In this document: piece by piece, positions 25,350 through 64,000 of the stretch
Layout of the letters: each line of letters opens with the position of its first letter
How positions within the stretch are numbered: position 1 is the first letter of the stretch
NCBI GenBank assembly: GCA_008933995.1
Contig: WARS01000030.1
Span: forward strand, 4,417,804-4,481,803
DNA: 64,000 nt
DNA from: Datnioides undecimradiatus
Lineage: Eukaryota; Chordata; Actinopteri; Lobotiformes; Datnioididae
Reading direction: 5' to 3'
The notes under the pieces: model-generated
What the model was told of the DNA's origin: nothing
Database searches by the model: none
The model's input: the letters and a program-made list of their open reading frames with translations, nothing else
Translations under genes and position numbers: made by a program

Positions 25350-28325
25350 TAAAAAATAATTAACTCTTTAATAAAAAATACATTTAAAAATTCGGCAGCA
25401 TGAACTTCTCTTGAACATTTCCATTAACCCAGGAGGAGAGAAACAATGAAAACCAACTGTACAGGAGGCATTTAAAATAAAACACAATCTGGGAAGCAAA
25501 TACATACAAATGAGCAGGAAACGGCAGGTTGGACTGAAGGAAAACCAGCAAAAACAATATAAAGGACTTATAATAGCGGACAGTTTCTGAGGAAACATGT
25601 CTGGCAAACAAAGACGAAACAGAACTGAACAAAGTTTTCTAACATCAGAGTCTCAACACCACAACAGGAGGATGTTGCTTTAGGTTGATCATAACACCAC
25701 AAGGTTCACTTCAGTCCTTCAATACAACTACAGCAGCTTGGTATAAGACAAACAACACATGGACAGACTGCGGAGGCACTGCTCACACTGAGTCGTTCTT
25801 ACGCACTGATTAACAATCAGCTTCACCACATCACATCAGAGGGGGGGAGGGTGGCAAAACTGACTCTGGATCAGCGTTCAAGGACAACTTCATCTTACTC
25901 TGGGGAGGAAAACTGAGTCACCAAACGTTTCATACTGAGAACAGCGTTTCATGTGCAATCAATGACTGGGATACATAGTGACAGAGATGAAAGCTCTTTT
26001 TACACAACTGGATGGCAGTGATGGATGGACAGACGGGGAGGTTACAGGTTCTACAGCAGCCTTATTGCACATGGGAGAAAGCCTTTACTAGAGGTTGTCA
26101 TCCAAAATCAGTCTTGTATATCCTTTATAAATATATTCCAAACACTTTTTTATTTTATTTTATTTTAAGCCTCTTAATGTGCCCAGGCAGATAGCAGACT
26201 TGTGGCTCCATGTTAGTTTTTCAGAGGCCATTTGAAGTTCCTGCCCAAACAGACTGTGCTCAGACCTGTCACGTACTGGGGCGTTGGTGGACATATGGTG
26301 GGACTGGTTGGCTTGGAGCAAAGCCAGTGTCTACATGTAGACATACACATTTACATTGTCATTTAAATAGATGGATACCAGTTTGCACAGAGGGTCCTTT
26401 TGTTTTCCACAGAGAGAAGAAGAAACGTAGGGTTTGTGTGTGTTGACCATACATTTCCTGTGAAGTATTGTTTTTCGACATTTGGTTGACCACATAAAAG
26501 TGAATTTTTGAAGTCAATGCTTTTATTTCCATTCCTTTTAGTAAAGTCCTTACACACATAAGTGCATCAAGATTAAAACTGGAGAACAAAAGCCGGACGG
26601 GCCTCTGTTGACTGAGTTTTGAACCAGTCCTTGCTGAGGGCTCTATGGTGACAACACACGGTCAGGAGATATATTGTCACATCTCGCTGTGAGTGAGCTC
26701 ACCTACAGCTGACACGTCCTGCCAGTTTTATATTATTGCCCCTAAAGCTGCTGACCAAAATATCACAGTTGTGGTTTTAAGTGATGATTATGGGACAGGA
26801 TGTGTGCCCCGGGGGCAAATTTCACAACGTTGCTGTTATTAGCTGCCAACGTAGTCTGGGGCGCATTCAGAAAACACCAAGCTGGCAGAAGTTTTCAGCT
26901 GATGCGCAGGAGTTGTGTGTGGGCAAAGTGCTTAGAGAGAAGGAATAAGGAAAGACTATATCTGGGGTGTCGGAAGTTTCCACTGACTGGGTGGGCCTCC
27001 GTGTTCTCCAGTCAGGTGTGGCAATAGTTGTTGATCTGTGACTAAACCAAGGAGTGACAAATTTAAATAAGTGACAAATGGCCTGCCCGGTAATGGACAT
27101 AACAGTCTACTTGTCAATGAGTATTGTGTTCAAAATATATTAAAATAATATAGTAATATTTTGTTCACAAATACTTTAATGTCTCTTTATAAAGGGTATG
27201 TAACTGTACCCTGTGGATATAAATTAGACAGTTTTGTAGATTTATAAAAGAATTGAATCTTGGAAAAAGTGCTTCTCTGATCCTCCATTAACATTAATGC
27301 TGTAGATTCAATTCAGCACCGGTTTGACCTTTGACTCTTAGCACGGAGACTGTAGCGCTGCGTCAATGCTGAGTAACGTCCCTCGGCAAACTATAAAATG
27401 CATTATACAAATCGAGAGTATAAGCGGTTGGAACAGTATTTTATCCTTGACTCCACAGGCTTTCAGCAGCATGATCAGACCCCCCCCCCCCATAACTGTA
27501 AACGGGAAAACAATTTCCTGTTAAATATCGCCCCGACAGCCAGTTAATATTAGCTTTGTATTTTGCTGTGCTTTTACGTGGTGGAGGTACAACATGAGTA
27601 TTTTATTTAATTGGTCTTCAAAATAATTGCTTTTATGTGCCACTGCGGTCGCCAGCGCAGGAGGCTGACCTTTAATGAACCATCTGCACCCACGTTTCAC
27701 GATGTTCAGGCTCATTTTGACTAAATGAGAGACCAGTTTTCAGGCATATTCTGACAAAATACCTGGCGGTAAAGTTTTCAGGAAGTTGTGCTGTTTAACT
27801 TACTTTGGCCTCTTCAGATCCACTTTCAAACTAGCTTTTTAATGCCTTTAACAGAAGAAAAGATTAAAGTGTCTCTCTGCAGTTGGTCAACAGTGTAATT
27901 GCGGCAGTGAGGATGCCAGTAACTGAATCTGACTGAGTACTGTAGCACAAAACATCCCTGGCGCTGTCATAATCTGTTGCACAGAACAGCGTCACTTGTG
28001 TCCTTGAAAAACATAAAAAACATGGAGGATGGCGGTGTACAGTTTCTTAATCAGTGCGACAATCACATATCTTTCAGACCAAAGTTAAAATATGATCCAA
28101 AGTCTTCTTTTTTTGCACTCAGTACGAATGGAGCCATAATAAAGTTTGGTATTTTGTGCTAGTTCAGTGAGTGTGTGCAGAATTCGTCCATAGTCAAATT
28201 ACAGTCTTCTGATTGGAGGCGTGTCTGGAGCTTAAACAGGAAGGGTCAGGGGTAGGTTCACCTCCTCTGATGATGTTTTACTGAGGATGAAGTTCCAATC
28301 AGAGCTCAGCAGCTTGAGATTTCTG
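25350..28325 (-). other. tnk2: Probable tnk2 3'UTR
   Basis: The DNA after the tnk2 stop has no further coding exon, splice pair or gene-like frame on the minus strand. Minus-strand AATAAA hexamers occur at about 27607-27602, 26527-26522 and as a cluster at about 26164-26149. A distal ATTAAA is at 25373-25368. Any of these could end the transcript, so the 3' end given is the most distal plausible one. The length is inferred, not shown. Confidence 0.35.
26149..26165 (-). terminator. Overlapping AATAAA poly(A) signal cluster (candidate tnk2 3' end)
   Basis: The plus strand reads a run of TTTTA units, giving about three overlapping AATAAA hexamers on the minus strand. It lies about 2.2 kb downstream of the tnk2 stop and is the densest poly(A)-signal candidate there. 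Confidence 0.35.
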
Positions 28326-55315
<26,990 letters not shown>

Positions 55316-55620
55316 GGTGGGGCTCCTGCTCCCGACCCGGTGCCTGCCCGGGGCTACGTGTCCTCAAAGTCCTCGAACAGCCACGGCTCTCTCAGCGCTC
55401 AGTCAGTCAGTCGGTCAGTCAGGCAGCCCGCTGCGAGGTCTCTGCTGTCATTAGGAAGACGAGGACAGTATTCTGCACACCGCTCTCAGCACAGCACTGC
55501 ATTATTTCAGACAGCCGAGCACATTATTTCTAATCATTCATCGAGCTGCGCTGTACTCCCACCTTCACCTCCTCCCTCATTTAGGGAGAGTCAGCTTCCC
55601 TTGAAAATGGCCGGACAATG
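55316..55620 (-). promoter_or_regulatory. tnk2: Probable tnk2 5'UTR and upstream promoter region
   Basis: This is the DNA directly upstream of the exon 1 ATG on the minus strand. It is richer in CpG than the surroundings and includes an imperfect CAGT/ACTG repeat (about 55399-55424). An ATGGCCGG sequence, similar to a YY1-type initiator site, is near 55606. No TATA box is visible. A transcription start within this stretch is inferred. Confidence 0.35.
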
Positions 55621-56868
55621 AGTTCCTCATGTTCACACAGTGATAACAGGCCTCTGTCCTCTGACTGACCACAGTGTCAAAGCACAGGCGCTTAAGGTTT
55701 TAGCTTTGCACGCAATAATTCTTGATGCAGATGAATGAACATAGTCCCTGTTAATGCATTGTTGTGTGCAGGCAGGGATTCCTCCTCTGAAGAAGAAGAA
55801 GAAGAAGAAGAAAAACACAAGATGTTCTGCTGCCTCTTTTCAAAAAGATGTGCAGGTTGTCCTTCTCACGTCTTCAGGGAGCATCTGAGGTGTGGACCTG
55901 GTCCGCGTGCTGGTCCTTATTGTCCTCCCAGACGAGGAAATCCCATGTGCTGCAGTCCGGATGGGGCGCTGCGATGATGCGGCCGAGGTGTGGCACTGGA
56001 GGTGACAAAACCGGCAGGCTCTATTTCTGTCGTCCCATCTCGCGCCACGGTAATCACCTCTACCCTCAATCTCTCCCTCGCTCCACCTCGCCCTCCACCC
56101 CGCTCATCTCTGCTGTCACTGTCTCTCTCTGTCTCTCTCTCTCTCTTGTTCGCCCTGCCTTAGTGCTGACGCATGCTCTTCACATCCTCTCTCTCTCTCT
56201 CTCTCGTTCTATTTCTGTGCCCCAGGCATCACTCCAGCCAGCTTACCTCCTCTCACCCATCACGGGGAGTGAAATATCACAGCGGCTAAAGGCAGAGCGA
56301 TCGTACAGGAGCTGATTTTTTATTTTTCACCTGTTTCATGTCGTCCTTTCTTTGTGCGGCTTCTAGTTTTTTCCCCTCCTCACAGATCTCGAGCAGCTGT
56401 CCAATCGGACTGGCAGCTCAGCTCTGACGATCACTGCTGAAGTCTGTGAGGATTTTAACGCTGCTTTGTCCTAAATGGACTTCCTGATTGCTCGGTCGAT
56501 GCCTAATCCCTCGCTGTTGTTGTTATTGCCCCCCGCTTCAGTCCCTCACCCTCTAACCCGATTTCCGCACCCCTCCACTTCATTTTTTTTTTTTTTTTCC
56601 ATTTCAGCTCCGGCTCGATGATTTGGTGAGTGGTCGCCCTCCTCTATTACCGTGGCAACATCAACCCATCCCACCTCCTCCCCGCTCCCCTGTGTCCTGT
56701 AGTCACGGCGATCCAGTCAGCGGTGGTCCTTCATGGAAGTGGCCAATGACGGCGAGGCATGCCGGCATGGGGAGGGAGGGGGAGAGGAGGCAGTGGCGAG
56801 AGGCGGGGGAGCCCTAATGAGGAGAGTTAATCCTCCCGCTGAGAGGGAGAAAAACATGGCCATGCTGC

Positions 56869-56870
<2 letters not shown>

Positions 56871-56929
<59 letters not shown>
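56871..56929. repeat. (TG)29 microsatellite
   Basis: The longest TG tract of the window; a second tract of about 37 bp lies at 57032-57068. Confidence 0.97.
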
Positions 56930-56932
<3 letters not shown>

Positions 56933-57030
56933 TCTCAAAAGCACCTCTCCACTATAGGGAGGGTATCCAGGCCATCTGGATCCTTGCTGAGTGGACATCT
57001 GGATGGAGGGAAAAACAGAATAAAAGAACA

Positions 57031-57031
<1 letters not shown>

Positions 57032-57068
<37 letters not shown>
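57032..57068. repeat. (TG)18 microsatellite
   Basis: An uninterrupted TG tract. Confidence 0.96.
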
Positions 57069-57069
<1 letters not shown>

Positions 57070-57264
57070 TTTCCCAAGAGATAGTGTAACTTGCAGCATT
57101 GCGGCCCGACCCCAGATGCCAGTGAGCAAATCTTTAACACATGTAAATGACAGCAGTACACAGTGCTGGATGACTCACGCGTCATCTTCACCCCTCAGTC
57201 CATGTCACTCACTCTTTATTCATCCTTTTTTCCATCCTAAACACTTGCCTCGTTTCCTTTATCC

Positions 57265-57298
57265 CTCTCCTCTCCTCTCCTCTCCTCTCCTCTCCTCT
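57265..57298. repeat. (CTCCT)n pentanucleotide repeat
   Basis: About six to seven perfect TCTCC/CTCCT units. Confidence 0.92.
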
Positions 57299-60200
57299 TC
57301 CTCCCTCCCTTTCAGTCCATTCCAGTCCTGTGGATGTCCCCGGGCTGGTTATTCGCAGCCCGCTGAGCAACATTCGCCTTTTGCTCCCATTCCTCCGCCC
57401 CCCCCCGCTGTTGAATCTGCTCCTCTGGGAGGCTGAGCGTCACACGTGCGAGCAGCACGCAACATCGCACACACCAACGTGCGCTCACCTCCGCACAAAA
57501 GCACGTGCACAAACATTTCTGCAATAACTGAAACACAGTGCGTGCACGAGGCAGCAACTGACGCCTGATTTCGAATGCTGATTGTGTACATGTCGTTGAC
57601 CCCTCCTTTCCTTTCTGCTTATGGGTCTGCCACTGTTGACCTGTCTTCTCTTACAAATGAATCCCAAAACGATGATCCTTATTGGTCGGGGGGCGGGGGG
57701 CATCTGGTGCAGCCTATCTGATCTCTCATTAGCTATCCCAATCACTTCCTGCAACGACCCCTCTGACTCTGCCATTCCCTACACACTGAGCCCCACACAC
57801 TTTATCCTTCCACGCATGTCTCCACATCCACTCCCGCAGCAACAAGAAACGACGTCTCGTCACTCGTTTGCTCGTTTCCAGCCCAGCCCCCTCTGCCAGT
57901 GAGAGCTGCATCCCACATCACAAGTACATGTGTTGCATTTGTGGACACTTCACACAGCGAATGACCAAGCCACAACATTATGCACGGCCTAACAGCAGGG
58001 TATTAAACATGAAACGCACTAGACAGCAGGAGCAAAGTGACAGAGAGCCAGAGCGCAGAGAAGATGAAGAAGAAGCAGTGGGAGACACAGAGAGACGCAG
58101 AGGGGACGTGGTACAACAAGTCATGTGATGGTTAAAAAGTGTAATCAGTATTTAAAGACGAAAGAAGGCAGACGATCTTTTAATGAAGCAAATATTATGT
58201 GGCAGGAAAATGGGAACGTTATGGCGTCACAGGAAGTATGCTGACATGTGTCTGACTCGCTGAGCTTCCATGTGTTCCTAGCTTTTGCATAACTTCCGTC
58301 CACATTCTGCGCACAGATCTGTCCGTACCATACGTCTGCCTCTCTCATCTTCTATCCTACAGCGCACGGCAGAATAAACTAATGCGTTAACTGCAGCTGC
58401 CTCCTTCTGAAAGCCTTTAAAATATTCAAGTTTAGGTTTACGTTTAGCAGTACACTGTATATGAATATAAAACTATTCCCTCCACATCCCTCACATCTTA
58501 TTTTACAGAATTAAAAAATAGCCTCTAAATTAAAACTACATATTTTTGACATGCTGTAAAATTATCTTTTAACAATGACTTACTGACATTTTTTAATGCA
58601 CAAAACCTGTAGTTTTTCTTAGTCCCGTGTTCCCGTCTTTCGTTATTTTCCTGTCTTCAGACGTATGATATCAGTTACTCAGAGAGCACCACGCCTTCAC
58701 CTCTGACCTCTCTGCTTCCATTACACACCACATTTCACACAGTCCCCTCCAGAAAACCTGGAAAACCCCTTTTATAACCAAACGCTGCGGCTTCAACCTT
58801 TGACCCCAGATGCTTCATTTGTCGGCCATCTTGCGTCAGGGGGAAGGTAAAGCCGGGCCTGTTAAAACACGTAAACGCCTCCTCTGTCCCTGTGATGGAG
58901 AGCAGGGAGAAGCGGAGCAGACAGGCTGTGGGTGTAACGGCACAGCGTTCCCAGCCCAAACGCCGCACGCCGTTAAAACCCTCCCTTTAAGAGAGCGTTT
59001 AGAGGCCTTAAAGACTAAAAGGACTGGGACTCTGAGGTCCCGCCTGTCTCTTTATGACTGTTGGTGGGTAGACCACAGGCTCTGGGGGCAGCAGTAAGCT
59101 TTTGAACAGGAGCTGGAAGAAATCCCTGACGTCTACTACTGATGTGGGGCTCGTAGGGTGGAAATACAATCAGGGTAGTAACTGTGTGAGTGTGCGTGTG
59201 TGTGCGGGGATACACGTGAGTGTGTTGCCTCCATTGGAAGTATAGCATTTTATGATGTATTATATTAATACATCAAAATATGAAATATGATGACCGGCTC
59301 CTGTTAGGACAAATGAACCACATTCATTTGTTAAGTGTTTGGTTGGTCACTCAGTCCACAGACGTCTAAAATGAATTCTGAAGCTGATCAGACCAAACTG
59401 ATGCCTTCAAATAGATAAGTTTGTGATTTTTGTTTCTGATTTTTCATTTTCAAAAACTGTTTATAAAATGATTGATTTGATAAAAACAATCAATATAGTA
59501 ACTGCAACACTGTAACTCAAAGTATCAATTAATAAAAATATGATATTATTATAATATAACTTACTTGAGTTATGGACATATTATGAAACTATATGAATCA
59601 TAAACACTGTATTAAATGGATTTTCTGTAGAATCCCAATTTCAAAGCTGAGAGCTCACTGACACCATCGGTCAACCAAAAAACCCCAAAAAATGAACTCA
59701 AAAGCAAAACGTTTGGATATATAATGTAAAACTAACACTTTCACACGTTTAATGGGAGGATTTACGGCTGATCACCGTGAACTGATCCAGTTTTGGACGA
59801 GAAGCTCTGAGCCCAATGATTAATCGATCATTTGAGTGCTAACAGATGGCAGATGAACTGATCATGAAAGTAAAGACTAGCTGCAGCTGTAACGAACAGA
59901 ATCGATGCAGCAGAGGCTGATATTCTGTCTGCTGTGAGCGTGGACGAAGCTCCAGAAACACTTCCTGTGAAGCATTTTTTTCAATTTGGTCCTTCCTGGT
60001 GAATCTTTCAAACCCCACTCCCACAGACTGTAATGCAGATTTTCTGATAAACATCTGCGCTCCTCGCCCTTACTGTCTCATATCTGACTCCTCCGAGCTC
60101 ACAGAAAACATGCCGGGGGTGTGGAAGCCACTCCAGAGTGTGTGAGACAGACGCGGCTCGGGACGGGACAGTACCGGTGTATTATAGTGTTAATTATACT

Positions 60201-63200
60201 CTCATACCAGCTGCTGGAACAAAACAAAAGCATACACAGTGCACCATATTTCACATTTGTCTCATAGATGATCAGCGATCTGTGGCCACCTTCAATTCTG
60301 AAGATGACTGAAAGATGAAAGAAGTCAATATTACGCTCCTAACAGATCCATGACCCTGTCAACACTAATATGAAGTCTTGCCAAATAAAAATAATCTGTA
60401 ATTTTGCCTAATAAGGTTTTTTAGCTGTTAAGGAACCCCACTAATAATAAATTAATAATACAAAAACAACAATGGCAGTTTGTTGAGCTTAAAAAGGAAA
60501 ACAGACCTGTTTCTGGAGTCCAAATGAATTAGTTTCACCCTTAACTTTCACCCCCCGACACTAACAAGCACCAATGAAGAAGAAATACTTCTTCCTACAG
60601 GTCATAACAGGAGCACCCACCCACAGCTTGTGGCCAGAGATCAAATCTTGTTGACTTAGGCGATGACTTCAGCTCGCCGAGGGTGAAAACCAACAGGCGT
60701 GCTACCGGATGATTCACTGCTCTGCGATATGAAAAGAGACGTTAAGATTGACCAATGACTCTGCCGCTGTGCTGAGGTCAGTGCTCCTGGGAAAACCGTT
60801 GGCAGTGAGGAAACTGATGCAGCAGCGATCGGGGCGTGGACTTCTGGAGTCTGGTCAGAGTTTCTCTTCTGCTTCTATGGATTTCTACCTTCAGCTTCAG
60901 CACCTGCGGGATGACACCTTACTGTCCACGTGCTGTCGGGCTGAACTAAACCTCTTTTCTCTCCCCAAATCCACCCCACGTGCAAATGTGACGCTGCTGC
61001 CGCCTCATTTATGGAAAACACAGCGTGTCAGAAAATCTGCATTGTCTAATCTGTGAAATGAAAAGAGGAGCCGAGTCGCCCCAGCCGATCTGATGTAACA
61101 AGCTTGACTGCACCAGGCTCAAACACAATGAGTTGAGGTTTTATATTTCTGTAAATTCAATATTTTATGTCATTGTGATTGACAAGCATCACTTTTGGCC
61201 TAGTTTTCTTATACTTTATAGTCAAAATCATTATTCTGTTATTACGTTATATAAAATGTTTTAAAACATTTTCAAAAACATATTCAGTGTAAAAAGATGA
61301 AACCCTCAAAATACTGGCTTTATAATGATACGTAACAGAAAAATGCATCAAACCCTCACAGCGGAGAGGCTGTGGAGGGGAATTTTTTTTTAAATGCTTG
61401 AAAATTTTATGAGTTATAAAAATTGCTCTGTCGACGTACACTGTTGATTAATGAAGTCTCCATGTTTCCTCCGTGCTGGAGAGTAACTGAGGAAAACTCA
61501 GTACGTCTGCATTATGACAGGTTATAGTATGGAAATGTACAAAATTGCAGAAGCGCGTGTGTCAAACAATAGGATAGAAATTCATAATTTAAAAAATCTG
61601 TTTTGCTGAAATCACTGTGTTTTCTCTATTTTGCTAAAATGAGAAAAAGCCAACTGTTTAATGCCTTGTTCATGTTTAAAAGTCGGTTTCAGTTGGACTT
61701 CCTCTTAGTCAGCCGTGACTTGCTGACCCACGGCTGAGACCTCTGACCATGAACCTCAACGGCCGCATCTTAAATCCCACTGGGAGCGTGTGTTTCCTTC
61801 TCACACACATAAAACTCTCAAATGAGCATCGCTGTTGCTGCTGCTTTTTAGTTTTTTACATTTCAGTTGATCATGAATAAGATGAAGCTCCTCATTAACT
61901 TTGTATCATTTCAGTCGCCTTCTTATCAAGACTTAAAAAGGCCGTGTAGAGCTTCGAGCGGTGAACCCAATGAAAAGGATGTGGTTGAAATATGGTTTGT
62001 CCCCAGCCCAGCGGGCTCAGTTGGGATCAATCATGGCTGGGCACAGAGTCAAACATCCTAATGGCTTCCATTTACTGCAGAACACACAATATTTCAGGCC
62101 GAGTTGTCGGGGGAAATATTATCCCCAACAAATCCTCTCTCATCGCCCCTTTCCCAGAAAGATTTCCACTTCAGCTGAAGCAGAGGAGGACAGGCACGCC
62201 GGACAAATCCGCCGAGGACAGAGGTGTGTGAGACAGAGATGAAGAGACAAAGAGAGAGAGTGTGTGTGTGTGTGTGTTTGTGTGAATGCACCAGAGAGTG
62301 CGAGGCAGATAGACCTCCATGCTACATAATCCTCAGCTCTCTCGCTGTCTTTCTGGGAAGTGTTGAAGGGGCACGTGAGGGTGTGTGGTGTTGGCTTTCC
62401 TCTGTCCCTGCAGCCTAAACAGGTGGGATTTAAGAGGGCGATCTAAAGCCTGCGGGGCAACACCGGGCCAGGCGGGGTAGCGGAGGACAGGATTAGGGGG
62501 GGGACGGGAGGATGGGACGAGGGTCCCACTCTCCCATTTAATCTGTGTGTGTGTGTATGTGTGTGTGTTGGTGCCAAGGTCACAGGTGACGAGGTATGCA
62601 AATCATCAGAAGCCAAAGCTCTCTGTGTTTCACTGCCATCTGGGTGCCTGCTCATACATCATGCCAGGGGCTTTGTCTGTGCGTGTGCGTGTGTGTGCGT
62701 GTGTGTATATGTGTGTGCGGTGACATTGAAGCGACACGCTGAACATGCTAACTCATTCACACGCTGAGCTCACATGCCAACCCTGCTGTCCTGGAATCAA
62801 AGCAGATCCCACACGCGGTTCAGCTTAAGCTGTGAACTACGATCAAGGGCGATAATATAAAATCAATCAATATTATCATCAATCGGCTTTTTATCTGTCA
62901 CCAACGGATTCTGATTAAATCCTAATTATAAAAGAATTCAGATATTGGGCACGTTTTACATATGTGGTAGTGATTAGTGATTGTTAATGCACGGGCCGGA
63001 ACAAAATTCACTGCATTAAATATCAAGTGTATTATTTTATATGAGACTTTGCATTTACTTGCCATAAAATTAGACTGTAAATTAAATTATAAACAAAACT
63101 TAACTTGTGTTTTACTCAGTTTTAACGCCTCCGTCTCGAACTTCAAACTGCGTTGACTCTGAGAAGTGGTGTTAGATGGAGCGTACTGTTGGACACCGCA

Positions 63201-63872
63201 GCTCTGAAGTGAAACTGGACCGGACTGTCCGCCATTATCACTTCTCAATGTGACCACAAGGGGGCAGGCTAAGGAAAGTCAAGAGGGAGAAAGTCACATT
63301 TAAAGCAGTTTGCATTCCTGGATAGGAGGCAGGTGTATGAGCTGTACTTTAAATCTGCTTCTTTACACTGATAGTTAAAAAGAAACACTTAACATGCAAG
63401 ATGACAAATATGTTTGAAATCATATTGTGCCATATTGGACTAAGCATTTTCAAAATATTCAACAGAGTCCGATTTAAGTCGTTCAGCAGAGACGAGACAG
63501 GGCTGCGGACTGCAAACTGACGTCAGGTCAGATGTTAATAATTCACTATAATGTCTGTCGGCAGCTTCCAGGGACGTCATCCCTCCTATTTTTGGAAAAA
63601 GCAGACGTCCCCCGCTGACTGATGCGAGCATGCACAAGTGTGCTGTTTATCCTTCGGCTTGGCACTGAGGAAAACGGACAGGGCGGCTCGATGGTTTCTA
63701 TCTGCGCGCGCGCCGTGGCGTCACAGGCAGCCTGACAGATGGCAGCGTCAGAGGGGCTTCATCATCGCAGCGCGTGTGTCAGGGAAAAACGTTAAAGATC
63801 GTCGGCTGATCACATCCACTGTCATAAGATAAAGTTCCTGAACTTGTCCGACTGCAATACACTACGTCTACA

Positions 63873-63904
<32 letters not shown>

Positions 63905-63910
63905 CCTGGT

Positions 63911-63960
63911 CAATATATAAGCTGCTCTTCCGGTCCTCTCTGCCCAGAAGGAGTGAGTGC
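63911..63960 (+). promoter_or_regulatory. Candidate TATA-type core promoter pointing off the right edge
   Basis: CAATATATAAGCTGC (TATATAAG at 63914-63921) lies downstream of a GC-richer stretch with GCGCGCGCCG (63704) and a GGCGTCAC half-site (63717). A start about 30 bp downstream would be near 63945. No ATG with a long frame follows before the window ends, so any gene lies outside. Confidence 0.3.
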
Positions 63961-64000
63961 CTAAGGAGAGTGACAACAGATAAGGGAGACAACATTACAC

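Larger units (their letters stand above)
55621..64000. other. DNA upstream of tnk2 without a recognised gene
   Basis: No exon with family similarity was seen on either strand. Simple repeats include GAA units (55794-55812), two CT runs (about 56120-56150 and 56190-56206), (GT)n at 56871-56929 and 57032-57068, CTCCT units at 57265-57298 and further GT tracts near 62262 and 63875. A promoter-like TATA sequence is close to the right edge. Confidence 0.5.

Noticed and set aside
56870-57436. Plus-strand 188-codon frame rich in Cys-Val repeats
   Set aside because: The Cys-Val runs are translation of GT microsatellites. The same holds for other C-V and T-H repeat frames across the window.
61867-62242. 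Overlapping plus-strand frames near 62 kb
   Set aside because: No recognisable family and no supporting splice signals; left as non-coding.

Overview
The window is vertebrate nuclear DNA, most likely from a ray-finned (percomorph-type) fish. The signs are GT-AG introns, very many (CA)n/(GT)n microsatellites, and several dispersed repeats that I recognise as high-copy in teleost genomes. No bacterial, organellar or intact viral gene organisation is visible.

Only one gene is well supported. It is tnk2 (ACK1, activated Cdc42-associated kinase), on the minus strand from about 55.3 kb down to 28.3 kb, with its 3'UTR probably continuing to about 25-26 kb. I rebuilt 18 coding exons whose splice phases all agree. 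They give a protein of 1208 residues with the full ACK domain order: SAM-like N-terminus, tyrosine kinase, SH3, CRIB, clathrin box, PPxY motif, proline-rich Mig6-homology region and two C-terminal UBA helical modules. Three possible N-termini are visible: a 27-residue first exon at 55.3 kb, an alternative 21-residue first exon at 47.0 kb, and an internal Met in exon 2.

Layout. 1-25 kb is gene-poor DNA 3' of tnk2. It holds a palindromic element (302-737), a tRNA-derived SINE (about 8.15-8.33 kb), several MITE-like or dispersed repeats, a retroelement coding fragment (23.6-24.2 kb) and an unrecognised, frame-broken coding relic (16.46-17.57 kb). 25.3-28.3 kb is the likely tnk2 3'UTR. 28.3-39.1 kb carries the kinase-to-UBA exons. 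39.1-55.3 kb holds the SAM-like exons and the long 5' introns, with many microsatellites. 55.3-64 kb is upstream DNA without a recognised gene. A TATA-type promoter candidate near 63.9 kb points off the right edge.

The points most worth checking are the alternative tnk2 first exon, the stop codon of tnk2 that depends on splicing of the last intron, the broken coding relic, and the palindromic or terminal-inverted-repeat elements. I found no clearly new multi-gene system.
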